In this document: positions 34,694-44,316 of the stretch, one piece after another
Layout: the number at the start of each line of letters is the position of its first letter
Numbering within the stretch: the stretch's first letter is position 1
Source of the DNA: Novosphingobium kunmingense
GTDB taxonomy: Bacteria > Pseudomonadota > Alphaproteobacteria > Sphingomonadales > Sphingomonadaceae
Direction: 5' to 3'
Assembly (NCBI RefSeq): GCF_002813245.1
Contig: NZ_PHUF01000003.1
Coordinates: 248,001-312,000, forward strand
Length of the DNA stretch: 64,000 bases
Made by a program: the position numbers and the translations under genes
Notes under the pieces: generated by a model
What the model was told of the DNA's origin: nothing
Seen by the model: the letters and a program-made list of their open reading frames with translations, nothing else
The model's database searches: none

Positions 34694-35560
34694 TCAGCCG
34701 AGCTGCAGGTCGCCTGCGCGGCGGAACAGCTCGAGAATGACGGGGTCTTGCTCTCCGGCGCGGATCGCCGCCTCGAAGGGTATCTTCTGCACCGGCGGGG
34801 CGTGGACCTCGACCAGCAGGCCCTGCGCCACCGCGTCCGACACCATGGCTTCGGGAAACAGGGCAACGCCTGCGCCGGCCGCGACGATGCCGATCATCGC
34901 CCGGATGTTGTTGCAGATGTTGATCGACCGGCACGGTAGCCCATCCTCGACCGCGCGCAGCAGGGCCGTGTGGATAGGCGAATGGCTGCCGATCGACCAC
35001 AAGGCGGGGGGCGTCGCAAAAGGATCGCCTTGCGCAAGCTCCGGCGCCGCCAGCCAGCGCAGGCCGACGGCGCCGATCGGGACGGTGCGGACGCCCGGAC
35101 TGGCGACGGGACCGGCGAGGAACACCATGTCGCGCGCGCCCGCCAGGACTTGCTGGAGCATGCGCGCAGTCAGATCCAGTTCGATCTCCAGCGTGACCCC
35201 TGGCAGGTCACGCGAGACCGCACCGACGAATTGGGGCAGGCAGCTCGCCGCAACGATCTCGCCCACCCCGATCCGCACCACGCCGGTCGCTCCGGCGAAA
35301 TCGCCGGCCTGCATCAGCGCGCGCTCGAACCCGGCCAGCAGCGGCTCGCAATCCTGGACAAGCTGGCGTCCGCGAGCGGTCAGCGACACGCCGCGTCCGT
35401 CGCGCCGGAACAGGGTCACGCCCAATTGCGACTCGATCTCGCGCACGCGCGCCGAAATGGCCGGCTGGGTCGTCCCCAGACGATCCGCCGCCGCGCGGAA
35501 CGTACCCAGGCGGGCGATCCACAGCAGCGTTTCCAGATGATAGATCGCCAGCTTTCTCAT
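34694..35560 (-). CDS. LysR family transcriptional regulator
   Basis: This 288-residue regulator has the LysR N-terminal winged helix (ETLLWIARLGTFRAAADRLG, then TTQPAISARVREIESQLG). An inducer-binding domain follows from about residue 90 (GVVRIGVGEIVAASCLPQFV). The ATG at 35560 is used; an in-frame GTG one codon earlier is possible. It is divergent from the CoA-transferase genes, so the natural target is that operon and the likely inducer a 3-oxoacid, its CoA ester or a related compound. Direct repeats in the intergenic region may be its site. Confidence 0.9.
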   Translation of the reverse strand: MRKLAIYHLETLLWIARLGTFRAAADRLGTTQPAISARVREIESQLGVTLFRRDGRGVSLTARGRQLVQDCEPLLAGFERALMQAGDFAGATGVVRIGVGEIVAASCLPQFVGAVSRDLPGVTLEIELDLTARMLQQVLAGARDMVFLAGPVASPGVRTVPIGAVGLRWLAAPELAQGDPFATPPALWSIGSHSPIHTALLRAVEDGLPCRSINICNNIRAMIGIVAAGAGVALFPEAMVSDAVAQGLLVEVHAPPVQKIPFEAAIRAGEQDPVILELFRRAGDLQLG

Positions 35561-35574
35561 CACCAGATCTTATC

Positions 35575-35591
35575 GAAACAGCAAAGAAACA
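35575..35591. promoter_or_regulatory. GAAACA direct repeats between LysR and CoA-transferase genes
   Basis: GAAACA occurs at 35575-35580 and 35586-35591, 11 bases apart (one helical turn), in the short gap between the divergent genes. It is a candidate LysR contact site; the evidence is position and repetition only. Confidence 0.35.
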
Positions 35592-35654
35592 ATCATTAGT
35601 CTGCATCAGTGCAACACGCTAGGAGGCGGGCGAAGCTTTTGTGGAGACTTGCGA

Positions 35655-36359
35655 ATGGCGCAGAAAATCTACCCCGATGCGGCAACGGCTCTCGACGGCC
35701 TGCTCAAGGACGGCCTGCTGATCGCCTGCGGCGGCTTCGGCTTGTGCGGTATTCCCGAACGGCTGCTCGACGCGGTGCGCGACAGCGGGGTCAAGGACCT
35801 GACTTTCGCCAGCAACAACGCCGGGATCGACAACGAAGGCATCGGCAAGCTGCTGCGCACCCGTCAGGTCAAGAAGATGATCGCGTCCTATGTGGGCGAG
35901 AACAAGGAGTTCGAACGCCAGTACCTGTCGGGCGAGCTGGAGGTCGAATTCTCGCCGCAAGGCACACTGGCCGAACGGATGCGCGCCGCCGGTGCCGGCA
36001 TTCCCGGCTTCTACACCAAGACCGGCGTCGGCACGCTGGTGGCCGAAGGCAAGGAAACCAAGGTGTTCAACGGCGAGGAGTATGTCCTCGAGCAGGGCAT
36101 CTTCGCCGATCTTGCCCTGGTCAAGGCGTGGAAGGCGGACGAAACCGGCAACGTCGTGTTCCGCAAGACTGCGCGCAATTTCAACCAGCCGGCGGCCACC
36201 TGCGGGCGGGTTTGCGTGGTCGAGGTCGAGGAAATCGTGCCGACCGGCAGCCTCGATCCCGATTGTATCCATCTGCCCGGAGTTTACGTCCAGCGCCTGA
36301 TCGTCGGCGCGCCCTACGACAAGAAGATCGAATTCCGCACCGTGAGGGAGGCCGCCTGA
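35655..36359 (+). CDS. scoA: 3-oxoacid CoA-transferase subunit A
   Basis: This 234-residue alpha subunit of a family I CoA-transferase moves CoA from succinyl-CoA (or another donor) to acetoacetate or a related 3-oxoacid. Family marks are the CoA-binding loop [20 protein letters not shown] near the N-terminus and [15 protein letters not shown] in the middle. GGAG lies 8 bases before the ATG at 35655; a TTG two codons earlier is less likely. The stop overlaps the subunit B start (TGATG), so both are made in equal amount. The substrate could also be 3-oxoadipate, but no aromatic pathway genes are near. Confidence 0.92.
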   Translation: MAQKIYPDAATALDGLLKDGLLIACGGFGLCGIPERLLDAVRDSGVKDLTFASNNAGIDNEGIGKLLRTRQVKKMIASYVGENKEFERQYLSGELEVEFSPQGTLAERMRAAGAGIPGFYTKTGVGTLVAEGKETKVFNGEEYVLEQGIFADLALVKAWKADETGNVVFRKTARNFNQPAATCGRVCVVEVEEIVPTGSLDPDCIHLPGVYVQRLIVGAPYDKKIEFRTVREAA

Positions 36360-37018
36360 TGACCACGCACGACAACATCGCCAAGGGTTGGAGCCGCGAC
36401 CAGATGGCCGCCCGCGCCGCGCAGGAACTGCAGGACGGTTACTACGTCAACCTTGGCATCGGCATCCCGACGCTTGTCGCCAACCACGTGCCCGAAGGCA
36501 TGACGGTCACGCTGCAATCGGAAAACGGAATGCTGGGCATCGGGCCGTTCCCGACCGAGGACCAGGTCGATCCGGACCTGATCAACGCCGGCAAGCAGAC
36601 GATCAGCGAACTGCCGCACTCCGCCTATTTCGACAGCGCGCAGAGCTTCGCCATGATCCGCGGCGGCAAGATCGATCTCACCGTGCTGGGGGCGATGGAA
36701 GTGGCCGAAAACGGCGACATCGCCAACTGGATGATCCCGGGCAAGATGATCAAGGGCATGGGCGGGGCGATGGACCTCGTCGCCGGGGTCAAGAAGATCA
36801 TTGTCGTGATGGAACACTGTGCCAAGGACGGCAGTCCCAAGTTCATTCCGGCCTGCACCCTGCCACTGACCGGGCGGAACGTGGTCGACATGGTGATCAC
36901 CGATCTGGCCGTGTTCAAGCGCAACGATCACCAAAGCCCGTTCCATCTGATCGAAACCGCGCCCGGCGTGACCGCAGAAGACGTTGCGGTGCGCACCACG
37001 GCGCATTACCTCGCTTAA
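36359..37018 (+). CDS. scoB: 3-oxoacid CoA-transferase subunit B
   Basis: This 219-residue beta subunit contains the catalytic glutamate in [15 protein letters not shown] (about residue 60), which forms the glutamyl-CoA thioester. [19 protein letters not shown] precedes it and [19 protein letters not shown] follows. It overlaps subunit A by one base. With the divergent LysR gene it forms a small ketone-body or short-chain acid use unit. The flavoprotein gene 71 bases downstream may be on the same transcript. Confidence 0.93.
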   Translation: MTTHDNIAKGWSRDQMAARAAQELQDGYYVNLGIGIPTLVANHVPEGMTVTLQSENGMLGIGPFPTEDQVDPDLINAGKQTISELPHSAYFDSAQSFAMIRGGKIDLTVLGAMEVAENGDIANWMIPGKMIKGMGGAMDLVAGVKKIIVVMEHCAKDGSPKFIPACTLPLTGRNVVDMVITDLAVFKRNDHQSPFHLIETAPGVTAEDVAVRTTAHYLA

Positions 37019-37089
37019 TCGTTCGCTTAAATCGGACTTGCAGGCGGCCGCCGGCGGCGCGATGATCGCTCCCCACAAGGGAGAGAATC

Positions 37090-38223
37090 ATGGACAACGC
37101 CGTTTGCCGCCTCACCGGGTGCGAGTTTCCGCTGTTCGCCTTCAGCCACTGCCGTGACGTGGTGGTCGCGGTCAGCAAGGCGGGCGGGTTCGGGGTGCTG
37201 GGGGCGACGGCCTTCACTCCCGCACGGCTAGAGGAAGAGCTGACCTGGATCGACGAGCACATCGATGGCGCGCCATACGGCGTCGACGTGCTGGTGCCCG
37301 AGGTGGTCGACCCCCGCGTGGCCGAATTTGCGGACAACCGCCAGCGCGCCGAGGCGATTTCGCCGCAGCACCGCGCCTTCACCGCCAACCTGCTCGGCGA
37401 ATACGGCGTTGCCGTGCGACCCGAGGACGTGGTGCGCAGCGAAGGGACCAGCGGCATCACGCCCGAGAACGGCTATGCCCAGATGGAAGTCGCTTTCCGC
37501 CACCCGATCCGCCTCATCGCCAACGCGCTTGGCATCGCCCCGGCCGCCATGATCGCCGAGGGCAAGAGGCGCGGCATTCCGGTTGCCGCGCTGGTCGGCG
37601 CCAAGGAACACGCGCTGCGCCAGGCGGCGGCGGGCGTCGACATCATCGTTGCGCAAGGGGGCGAGGCGGGCGGTCACTGCGGCGAGGTGTCGACCCTGGT
37701 GCTGATCCCCGAAGTCGTCCGTGCGCTCAAGGAAACCGGGCAGGACATCCCGGTGCTCGCCGCCGGCGGGATCATGACCGGGGCGCAGATGGCGGCGATG
37801 ATGGTCGCTGGCGCGCAGGGTGCTTGGACCGGATCGGTCTGGCTGGCGACGACCGAATCCGAAACCAGCGAGGCCTTCCGCGAAAAGATGGTTCAAGCGC
37901 GCAGCCGCGATACCGTGCGCAGCCGAAGCCGTACCGGCAAGCCTGCCCGGCAATTGAAGACCGCCTGGCACGAAGCCTGGGACGGCGAGGGCAGCCCCGG
38001 CGCCCTGCCCATGCCATTGATGGGGATGGTCAGCGAGCCGGCGTTCCAACGCATTGAAAACGCTGTTATCAACGGCAACGAGCAGGCCCGCGACCTGGTA
38101 TCCTATTTCGTCGGCCAGGGCGTCGGGCTGGTCGACCAGGTGCGCAGCGCCAGGGGCGTGGTTCAGGATTTCCGTCAGGAGTTCGCCGAATCGGTCCTGG
38201 GGCTGACCGCCATGCTGGAGTGA
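37090..38223 (+). CDS. Nitronate monooxygenase-like flavoprotein
   Basis: This 377-residue FMN-dependent TIM-barrel protein belongs to the nitronate monooxygenase/2-nitropropane dioxygenase family. The N-terminal sheet reads FPLFAFSHCRDVVVAVSKAG. GVDIIVAQGGEAGGHCGEVS holds the catalytic-His/phosphate-loop region near residues 197-216, and VLAAGGIMTGAQMAAMMVAGA binds FMN phosphate. True nitronate oxidation is not certain, since the family also includes enoyl reductase-like and other enzymes. GGGAGAG precedes the ATG. Its last codons overlap the possible GTG start of the next gene. Confidence 0.88.
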   Translation: MDNAVCRLTGCEFPLFAFSHCRDVVVAVSKAGGFGVLGATAFTPARLEEELTWIDEHIDGAPYGVDVLVPEVVDPRVAEFADNRQRAEAISPQHRAFTANLLGEYGVAVRPEDVVRSEGTSGITPENGYAQMEVAFRHPIRLIANALGIAPAAMIAEGKRRGIPVAALVGAKEHALRQAAAGVDIIVAQGGEAGGHCGEVSTLVLIPEVVRALKETGQDIPVLAAGGIMTGAQMAAMMVAGAQGAWTGSVWLATTESETSEAFREKMVQARSRDTVRSRSRTGKPARQLKTAWHEAWDGEGSPGALPMPLMGMVSEPAFQRIENAVINGNEQARDLVSYFVGQGVGLVDQVRSARGVVQDFRQEFAESVLGLTAMLE

Positions 38224-38228
38224 CGGCG

Positions 38229-38891
38229 ATGATCGGTGCCGGATTTTGTGACCGCTATCTCGACGTCCTGGCATCGGTCTACATCTACAACGAGCACCGC
38301 GGGTACACCTCGCTCGACCGGGTGATCGAGGCGGTGCGGCTGCGCTGTCCTGACGATCTGGCGTTCCAGCGCGAGATCGAGAAGCACCGCGCCGACGAAT
38401 ACGCGCACTACGTGATGTTCCGCCGCTGGTTCGAACGGCGCGGTATGATGCCGCTGGCCGTCGATCGCGGCGTGGGCCACATAGACCGGTTCATTCAGTG
38501 GGTGTTCCGCTGCTCAATCGAGGAACTCGACACCGGAGAAATCGTCGCCACGCCGGACGAGTTCGAGCGGCTCTGCCGTGTCATCATGCTGACAGAACAG
38601 CGCGGAATGCAGCAGGTCCAAATCCTGCTGCGCAGCCGGGTCGTCCGGTCCGATCCGGTTATGCGCCGGATCTTCGAGATCGTTCACCGCGATGAGCCCG
38701 ACCATTTCCTGCCATATCAGCGCTGGCTTGAACGGCAGGGCCGCGCAACGGCGCGCTGGAACGAACGCGCCGCCGACTGGTGCATTCACAAGGTGCTGAT
38801 GCTGTGGAAGCTGCCGGCGCTGTTTCTCGATGCCGGGCGAAAGCGCATGACGCGTTGGCCCGACGAGGATGGTGCCCTGGCCGCGCATTGA
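38229..38891 (+). CDS. Ferritin-like di-iron protein of unknown function
   Basis: This 220-residue protein is all-helical by composition and carries what looks like a complete four-helix di-iron ligand set: E22, E57-Y-A-H60, E123 and E156-P-D-H159. The two halves have nearly equal spacing (35 and 33 residues), the pattern of ferritin-like carboxylate proteins. I do not recognise a named family. The ATG at 38229 is used because GGAG lies 8 bases upstream; a GTG at 38220 overlapping the previous stop is the alternative. It is tightly coupled to the nitronate monooxygenase-like gene, suggesting a shared oxidative reaction. Confidence 0.72.
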   Translation: MIGAGFCDRYLDVLASVYIYNEHRGYTSLDRVIEAVRLRCPDDLAFQREIEKHRADEYAHYVMFRRWFERRGMMPLAVDRGVGHIDRFIQWVFRCSIEELDTGEIVATPDEFERLCRVIMLTEQRGMQQVQILLRSRVVRSDPVMRRIFEIVHRDEPDHFLPYQRWLERQGRATARWNERAADWCIHKVLMLWKLPALFLDAGRKRMTRWPDEDGALAAH

Positions 38892-38923
38892 CCCGCCTGT
38901 GCCCGGCGCTAGTCTCCTGTGCC

Positions 38924-39604
38924 ATGGCCTATACCCTCATCACCGCGAACCGGAATTACTCAAGCTGGTCGCTGCGCCCCTGGCTGCTGATGAAGGCCCT
39001 GGACATCGCTTTCGAGGATCGGCTCGAGCCTTTCACCAAGCCCGACAATTACGAGGATTTCCGCCGCTTCAGCCCGACCGGGCAGGTCCCGTTGCTGATC
39101 GATGGCGAACGGCGGATCGCCGATTCGCTGGGCATCGCGCTTTACCTCGCCGATCGCCACCCGGGCATCTGGCCCTCGGGCGAGGATGCCCGCGTCTTTG
39201 CCCAGGGTGCCGTGACCGAGATGCACGGCGGCTTCGGCCACCTGCGCAACGACTGCACGATGAACGTCGGCGTGCGCGTCACGCCAAAGCCGATGAGCCA
39301 GGGGCTGCAGCGCAATGTGACCCGCGTGCGCGAACTGCTTGAAACCGGACTGTCACGGTTCGGTGGACCGTGGCTGGCGGGCGCGGATTTTTCCGCGGTC
39401 GACGCCTTTTATGCGCCGGTCGCCTTCCGGATCCGCACCTATGGCCTCGACGTCGGACAAGGGCAGGCCTGGGTCGATCGCGTTCTCGATCACCCGGCCA
39501 TGCGCCAGTGGGAGGTCGAGGCCCTCGCCGAGACCTGGCGCGAGGTCAGCCATGAGGAGGAGCTGGCGGCGGCCGGCATCATCACCGCCGACTACCGCCA
39601 ATAG
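38924..39604 (+). CDS. Glutathione S-transferase family protein
   Basis: This 226-residue protein has the thioredoxin-like N-terminal domain (MAYTLITANRNYSSWSLRPW, with Ser residues at the usual catalytic position; then TGQVPLLID and RIADSLGIALYLADR) and a helical C-terminal domain. The style is close to the zeta/YfcF-like branch, which handles small electrophiles or isomerises maleyl compounds. It is 32 bases after the ferritin-like gene, possibly on the same transcript, and converges on metK with a three-base gap. Confidence 0.88.
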   Translation: MAYTLITANRNYSSWSLRPWLLMKALDIAFEDRLEPFTKPDNYEDFRRFSPTGQVPLLIDGERRIADSLGIALYLADRHPGIWPSGEDARVFAQGAVTEMHGGFGHLRNDCTMNVGVRVTPKPMSQGLQRNVTRVRELLETGLSRFGGPWLAGADFSAVDAFYAPVAFRIRTYGLDVGQGQAWVDRVLDHPAMRQWEVEALAETWREVSHEEELAAAGIITADYRQ

Positions 39605-39607
39605 GCT

Positions 39608-40828
39608 TCAGCCAAGCGCCGCCTTGAGCTTGTCGACGAGGTCGGTGCGTTCCCACGGAAACAGGTCGCCTTCCGCCTTGCGGCCGAAGTGCCCGTAGGC
39701 GGCCGTGGGCGAATAGATCGGCTTGTTGAGGCCAAGATGGGTGCGGATGCCGCGCGGCGTCAGGTTGACCAGCGTCGGCAGGATCTCTTCGAGCTGGCCT
39801 TCGTTCACGCCCTTGCCGGTGCCGTGCAGATCGACGTAGAGCGACAGAGGCGTCGCCACGCCGATGGCATAGGCGATCTGGATCGTGCAGCGCCGGGCAA
39901 GCCCCGCCGCGACGACGTTCTTGGCCAGGTAGCGCGTGACATAGGCGGCCGAGCGGTCGACCTTGGTCGGGTCCTTGCCCGAAAAGGCGCCGCCGCCGTG
40001 CGGGCTTGCCCCGCCATAGGTGTCGACGATGATCTTGCGTCCGGTCAGGCCGGCATCGCCATCGGGGCCGCCGATCTCGAAGCAGCCGGTCGGATTGATG
40101 TGATAGACCGTGTTTTCGGTCAGCAGATCGGCGGGCATGACATCGGCGATCACGCCCTTCACGTAGTCGCGAAGCTGCGTGTACTTGGCTTCGTCGCCCT
40201 CGCCCTTGTGCCAGAAATAACCCGGCGCGTGCTGGGTCGAGACGACGATGGCGGTTGCTTCGACCGGGCGCTCGTTGGCATAGCGCAGGGTAACCTGGCT
40301 CTTGGCGTCGGGTTCGAGGAATGCTGCCTTCCCGCTCTTGCGATCGGCTGCCATGCGTTCGAGGATCTTGTGGCTGTAGTCGAGCGTCGCCGGCATCAGG
40401 TCGGGGGTTTCGTCGCTGGCATAACCGAACATGATGCCCTGGTCGCCCGCGCCCTCGTCCTTGTCGTCGCCGGCATCGACTCCTTGCGCTATATGTGCCG
40501 ACTGGCCGTGGAGGTTGTTCTCGAAACGGAACTCGTTCCAGTGAAAGCCCGACTGCTCGTAACCGATCCGCTTCACCGTCTCGCGCACGACCTCTTCAAT
40601 CCGCTCGGGGATACCAGGCGCCCATTCCTCGTTCTCGTAGATGCCCTTGCCGCGGATTTCCCCGGCCAGCACCACCAGCTGCGTCGTGGTCAGCGTCTCA
40701 CAGGCGATCCGCGCCTCGGGATCGATGCCCAGAAACAGGTCGACGATCGCGTCACTGATCTGATCGGCCACCTTGTCGGGATGGCCTTCGGACACGCTTT
40801 CGGAGGTGAAGAGAAACGAGTTGCGCAT
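39608..40828 (-). CDS. metK: S-adenosylmethionine synthase
   Basis: This 406-residue enzyme makes S-adenosylmethionine from methionine and ATP. Signatures are [15 protein letters not shown] at residue 11, [15 protein letters not shown] near 126 and [19 protein letters not shown] near 280 (the phosphate loop). Length is slightly above the E. coli enzyme, as usual for this class. It is the last gene of the minus-strand run DUF4167-lnt-metK, starting 42 bases after lnt. No good Shine-Dalgarno is visible before the ATG, and a small hairpin lies just upstream. Confidence 0.98.
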   Translation of the reverse strand: MRNSFLFTSESVSEGHPDKVADQISDAIVDLFLGIDPEARIACETLTTTQLVVLAGEIRGKGIYENEEWAPGIPERIEEVVRETVKRIGYEQSGFHWNEFRFENNLHGQSAHIAQGVDAGDDKDEGAGDQGIMFGYASDETPDLMPATLDYSHKILERMAADRKSGKAAFLEPDAKSQVTLRYANERPVEATAIVVSTQHAPGYFWHKGEGDEAKYTQLRDYVKGVIADVMPADLLTENTVYHINPTGCFEIGGPDGDAGLTGRKIIVDTYGGASPHGGGAFSGKDPTKVDRSAAYVTRYLAKNVVAAGLARRCTIQIAYAIGVATPLSLYVDLHGTGKGVNEGQLEEILPTLVNLTPRGIRTHLGLNKPIYSPTAAYGHFGRKAEGDLFPWERTDLVDKLKAALG

Positions 40829-40870
40829 TGCTAATCCGATATAAAGAAAACTTTATGTGTGCTTCCCGGT
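40829..40870 (-). promoter_or_regulatory. Short metK leader with ATAAAG/CTTTAT hairpin
   Basis: Between the lnt stop and the metK start, ATAAAG (40841-40846) and CTTTAT (40851-40856) form a six-pair stem around four bases. AT content is far above average, and no AGGAG-like site lies before the metK ATG. A compact S-adenosylmethionine-responsive element is conceivable, but I cannot match a known class. Confidence 0.3.
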
Positions 40871-42454
40871 CTAGCCTCGGGCGCGGCGGCTGGCAACCAC
40901 GCTGGCGACAAGAAAAGCTGCGGCCCACAAGAGGGCAAGCATGTTGCCCAGCCGCGCAAAGGGCGTAGGCGGCAGGGCGGCGGGGATCGCACCATCGATC
41001 CGCCCCCCCTGGTTGCGCGGCACGAAATTGCGGACCACGCCGCTCGGTTCGATCACCGCGCTGATCCCGGTGGTCGTCGCACGCAGGACCGGCAGGCCCT
41101 CCTCGATCGCGCGCATCCGCGCCTGGGCGAGATGCTGAGGCGGGCCCCAACTGCCGAACCAGCCATCGTTGGACGGGTTGAACAGGAATGCCGGCCGGTT
41201 CTCGCGGTCGGCGACCTGCCCGGAAAAGATTATCTCGTAGCACACCTGGACCCCCACGCGGCCCCACTGGCCGAGGTCGAGGGTCTGCGGCCCGGGGCCG
41301 GGCCAGAAGTCGATGCTGCCCGGCACAAGCCGCGACAGGCCGAGCGGGGTCAGCAGGCTGCGCATCGGCAGGTATTCGCCATAGGGCACAAGGTGCGCCT
41401 TGGCATAGCTGCCGACGATTGCGCCGCCCGCATCGATCGCGGTCACGGCGTTGCGCGCGCCGACGATGCGGCCGTCCTGCTCCTCTAGGTCGGTCGCGCC
41501 GGTCAGCAGGACGCCGCCGGGTCCCGCGACGCGGCCCAGCCGCGTTCGTGCAATGATGGGATCGGCGCCGAAGTTGTCGAGGTATGCGATTTCGGGATAG
41601 CCTTCGCGCAGGTAGTCCGGGACGCCGCTTTCCGGCCACAGCAGCAAGCGCGGCTCGCCCGGGGCAAGCGGCGTCGACAGCTTTGCCAGCCGTGCGAAAT
41701 TGCGCGGGAACATGGCCGGATCGTTGAGCTCATCCTGCGGGATCCAAGGTTGGACCAAGGTGAAGGCGGGGCCCGCGGCCGGCGATGGGCCAGGCGCCGG
41801 CGCCAGCGGCGTGAATGGTGCGGAAAGCAGCAGCAGCGGCGCAACGAGGCCCGCCATGCCGCGCCAATCGCGCAGGCCACGGCGCAAGCCAAGCATGACC
41901 ACGCCGCCAAGCAGCGCGACCACGCCGGACAGCGCATAGGTGCCGGTGAACGGAAGGACGGCAGCCAGGCCCGGCCGCGCGAAGCTGCCCAGAGCCAGGG
42001 CGCCGAGCGGGTTCCAGGCAAAGCCGGTGAAGACCCAGCTCCTCAGCCATTCGCTGATGATCCAGCATCCGGCGAAGGCCAGGACCAGCGCCGGCCCGCC
42101 CCGCCGACCGATCATCCAGGCACCGAGTGCCGCCAGCAGCGGATAGACGGCCAGGTATAGGCTGAGGAGAACGACCGCCAGCCAACCAAGCCAGGCGGGC
42201 ATCGCCGCCTGGTAGGTGAAGGCGGTAGCGATCCAGCCATTCCCGATGCAGAAATGGCCGACGCCGAACAACCAGCCGGCAAGGGCCGCCTGCTTCCAGT
42301 TTGCCGCGCGAGCGACAAGGTCGAGAAGTCCGACCACGCCGAGCAGCGCCAGCGGCGCGAGGTGCAGGGGCGCGAAGCCCGCCGCGGTCAGCGCGCCGCA
42401 CAGCAGCGCCGCCAGCCGCGGGTGGTTTCGATAGAGATCCAGCGCGCGCGGCAC
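40871..42454 (-). CDS. lnt: Apolipoprotein N-acyltransferase
   Basis: This 527-residue inner-membrane enzyme adds the third acyl chain to lipoproteins. About eight hydrophobic segments occupy residues 1-220, followed by a nitrilase-type catalytic domain facing the periplasm. The Glu-Lys-Cys triad is visible as LLLWPESGVPDY, AKAHLVPYGEYLP and GVQVCYEIIF. It starts with GTG at 42454, eight bases after the DUF4167 gene. Length is normal. Confidence 0.95.
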   Translation of the reverse strand: MPRALDLYRNHPRLAALLCGALTAAGFAPLHLAPLALLGVVGLLDLVARAANWKQAALAGWLFGVGHFCIGNGWIATAFTYQAAMPAWLGWLAVVLLSLYLAVYPLLAALGAWMIGRRGGPALVLAFAGCWIISEWLRSWVFTGFAWNPLGALALGSFARPGLAAVLPFTGTYALSGVVALLGGVVMLGLRRGLRDWRGMAGLVAPLLLLSAPFTPLAPAPGPSPAAGPAFTLVQPWIPQDELNDPAMFPRNFARLAKLSTPLAPGEPRLLLWPESGVPDYLREGYPEIAYLDNFGADPIIARTRLGRVAGPGGVLLTGATDLEEQDGRIVGARNAVTAIDAGGAIVGSYAKAHLVPYGEYLPMRSLLTPLGLSRLVPGSIDFWPGPGPQTLDLGQWGRVGVQVCYEIIFSGQVADRENRPAFLFNPSNDGWFGSWGPPQHLAQARMRAIEEGLPVLRATTTGISAVIEPSGVVRNFVPRNQGGRIDGAIPAALPPTPFARLGNMLALLWAAAFLVASVVASRRARG

Positions 42455-42462
42455 GCCCGGCG

Positions 42463-43245
42463 TCAGTTGACCGATTCTAGCGTTTCACCGGCGTCGTCGG
42501 CCGACGGCTTCTTGCGGGGGCGGCCACGGCGTGGCTTGGCCGGGGCAGCCTCTTCGCCCAGATCGGCGTCCTGCGGAGCGTCGTCGCGAACGGTGGCGAT
42601 GGCCGGCGGCAGCAACGTGGGGTCAAGCCCGGACTGTTCGCCGGAATCGCCTTCGCCAGCGTCGTCACGGCGGGGGCGGCGATCCTCGCGCCGGGGGCGC
42701 AGACCGCGGGTGCCGCGATTCTCGCGCACGAAAGGGTTCTGCGGCGGTTCGTACGGGTTGGCGGCCGCTTCGTCGCCTGCGGCCTCGCCCTCGGCCTCGG
42801 CCTCGGCGGGTTCCTGGCGATTGCCGCGGTTGTCGTCATCGCGGTCGTCCCGGCGGGGGCGATCCTCGCGTGGCTGGCGGTTGTAGCTCGGCTGGTCGAA
42901 GCTCGGGAAATCGCCGTCGCCGGCAAATTCGTGGCTGTCTTCGCCTTCTTCGCCCGAATCCTGCCAGCGTTCGCCCTGGGCTCGGCTGCGCTGTTCTTCC
43001 TGGCGCAGGCGCGCGTCGGCGATGACGCGGAAATAATGGTCGGCGAACTGCAGGTAGTATTCGGCCTGCACCCGGTCGCCGTTGAGGTGGGCGTCCTGCG
43101 CCAGCTTGCGGTACTTTTCGAGCAACTGCGGGGCGTTGCCCCTTGCACGGCTGTCGATCCGGTTCAGTTGCTGGCCGCCACCGCCGCCGCTCTGACGGTT
43201 ACCCCGGCCGCGCCGGCGGTTGTTCCCACGGTTGTTGTTGTTCAA
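42463..43245 (-). CDS. DUF4167 domain protein, RNA-binding-like low-complexity
   Basis: This protein of about 260 residues has the alphaproteobacterial DUF4167 core: a basic Asn/Arg/Gly N-terminus (NNNNRGNNRRRGRGNRQSGG) and then the conserved helix pair KYRKLAQDAHLNGDRVQAEY with YLQFADHYFRVIAD. The remainder is disordered and rich in Arg, Asp and Glu, ending in a Lys/Arg-rich patch (KPRRGRPRKKP). The start is assigned to the TTG at 43245, where family similarity begins, with AGGGAT upstream; the open frame extends 47 codons more. Its function is unknown; the basic tail suggests nucleic-acid binding. Confidence 0.82.
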   Translation of the reverse strand: MNNNNRGNNRRRGRGNRQSGGGGGQQLNRIDSRARGNAPQLLEKYRKLAQDAHLNGDRVQAEYYLQFADHYFRVIADARLRQEEQRSRAQGERWQDSGEEGEDSHEFAGDGDFPSFDQPSYNRQPREDRPRRDDRDDDNRGNRQEPAEAEAEGEAAGDEAAANPYEPPQNPFVRENRGTRGLRPRREDRRPRRDDAGEGDSGEQSGLDPTLLPPAIATVRDDAPQDADLGEEAAPAKPRRGRPRKKPSADDAGETLESVN

Positions 43246-43446
43246 GGGTACACTATCCCTAATCCGGCGACCCCTCGCTGGCTTGCCAGCCTGTACGGTC
43301 GCATGACCCGTGCCACGGGCGCACGATCGCGCTTCGTGGTCCCTCCATCTGCTTGCCTTAGGCGGCAAACTGCCGCCGAATCGCAAATGTTGGATGTGGC
43401 CTGCGGGTCAACGAAAAAGCGGACCGGCGCTGGCCTGTGTCTGGAT

Positions 43447-44316
43447 TTAAGCGTTACGGGGCCCGTTGCCAAGAGAAAACGTGAAGGCAATCACCCGATT
43501 TCTGTCGCCAAGGTCGCGATGGACCGTCGATTGAAGGCCGGCCGCGGCGCCAAGGGCGCAAACCGACTGGGCTTGGGTCGCGCCGATTTCGACCAGCGCG
43601 ACGCCGCCCGGCGCCAGCAGTTCGGGCAAGGCCGGGACCAGCCTGCGGTAATCGTCGAGCCCGTCCGCCCCTGCGAAAAGCGCACCGGCCGGTTCGTGGT
43701 CGCGCACATCCGGGGCCAGCTCCGCCCCGCTTTCGACGTAGGGCGGATTGGCGAGGACCAGGTCGAACCGGCCGAGGACGCGGTCCCAGTCAGGCACTGT
43801 CCAGTCGATCTGCCGCAGGTCGGTCCGGTCGGAAAGACCCAGACGGTCGGCATTGGTCCTTGCGACGGCAAGCGCGCCGGCCGAGCGGTCGATGCCGAGC
43901 CCGCGTGCGCCAGGCAGGTTTTCCAGCACCGCCAGCAACAGTGCCCCGGACCCGGTGCCGAGGTCTAGCACGCTGGCCGCATCGGGCCGGGCGGACAGCG
44001 CCGCCTCGACCAGGGTTTCGCTGTCAGCGCGGGGGATCAGGACTTCGGGCGTGACCAGGAAAGTGAGGCCGAAGAACTCCTGCTGGCCGCGGATGTAGGC
44101 CACCGGCTCGTGGCCCGCGCGGCGCTCGACGAAGCCGGCGAACGCTTCGGGTACGCCGTCGCCCATGTGCTGAAGGAACATCTGCGACCGGCTTACACCA
44201 AGCGAATGAGCCATCAGCAGTTCGGCGTCGAGCCGGGCGCTGTCGGTACGCGGGCCGAGCACTTCCGTGGCGGAGCGGATGGCCTGGGCAACGGTGCGGA
44301 TCGGGGGGAGATTCAT
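43447..44316 (-). CDS. prmC: Peptide chain release factor N5-glutamine methyltransferase
   Basis: This 289-residue enzyme methylates the glutamine of the GGQ motif in release factors. Marks are the SAM-binding [20 protein letters not shown] near residue 115 and the substrate-binding NPPYVES near 189. It overlaps the preceding prfA by four bases (ATGA), so enzyme and substrate are made together. About 200 bases without recognised features follow before the DUF4167 gene. Confidence 0.97.
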   Translation of the reverse strand: MNLPPIRTVAQAIRSATEVLGPRTDSARLDAELLMAHSLGVSRSQMFLQHMGDGVPEAFAGFVERRAGHEPVAYIRGQQEFFGLTFLVTPEVLIPRADSETLVEAALSARPDAASVLDLGTGSGALLLAVLENLPGARGLGIDRSAGALAVARTNADRLGLSDRTDLRQIDWTVPDWDRVLGRFDLVLANPPYVESGAELAPDVRDHEPAGALFAGADGLDDYRRLVPALPELLAPGGVALVEIGATQAQSVCALGAAAGLQSTVHRDLGDRNRVIAFTFSLGNGPRNA

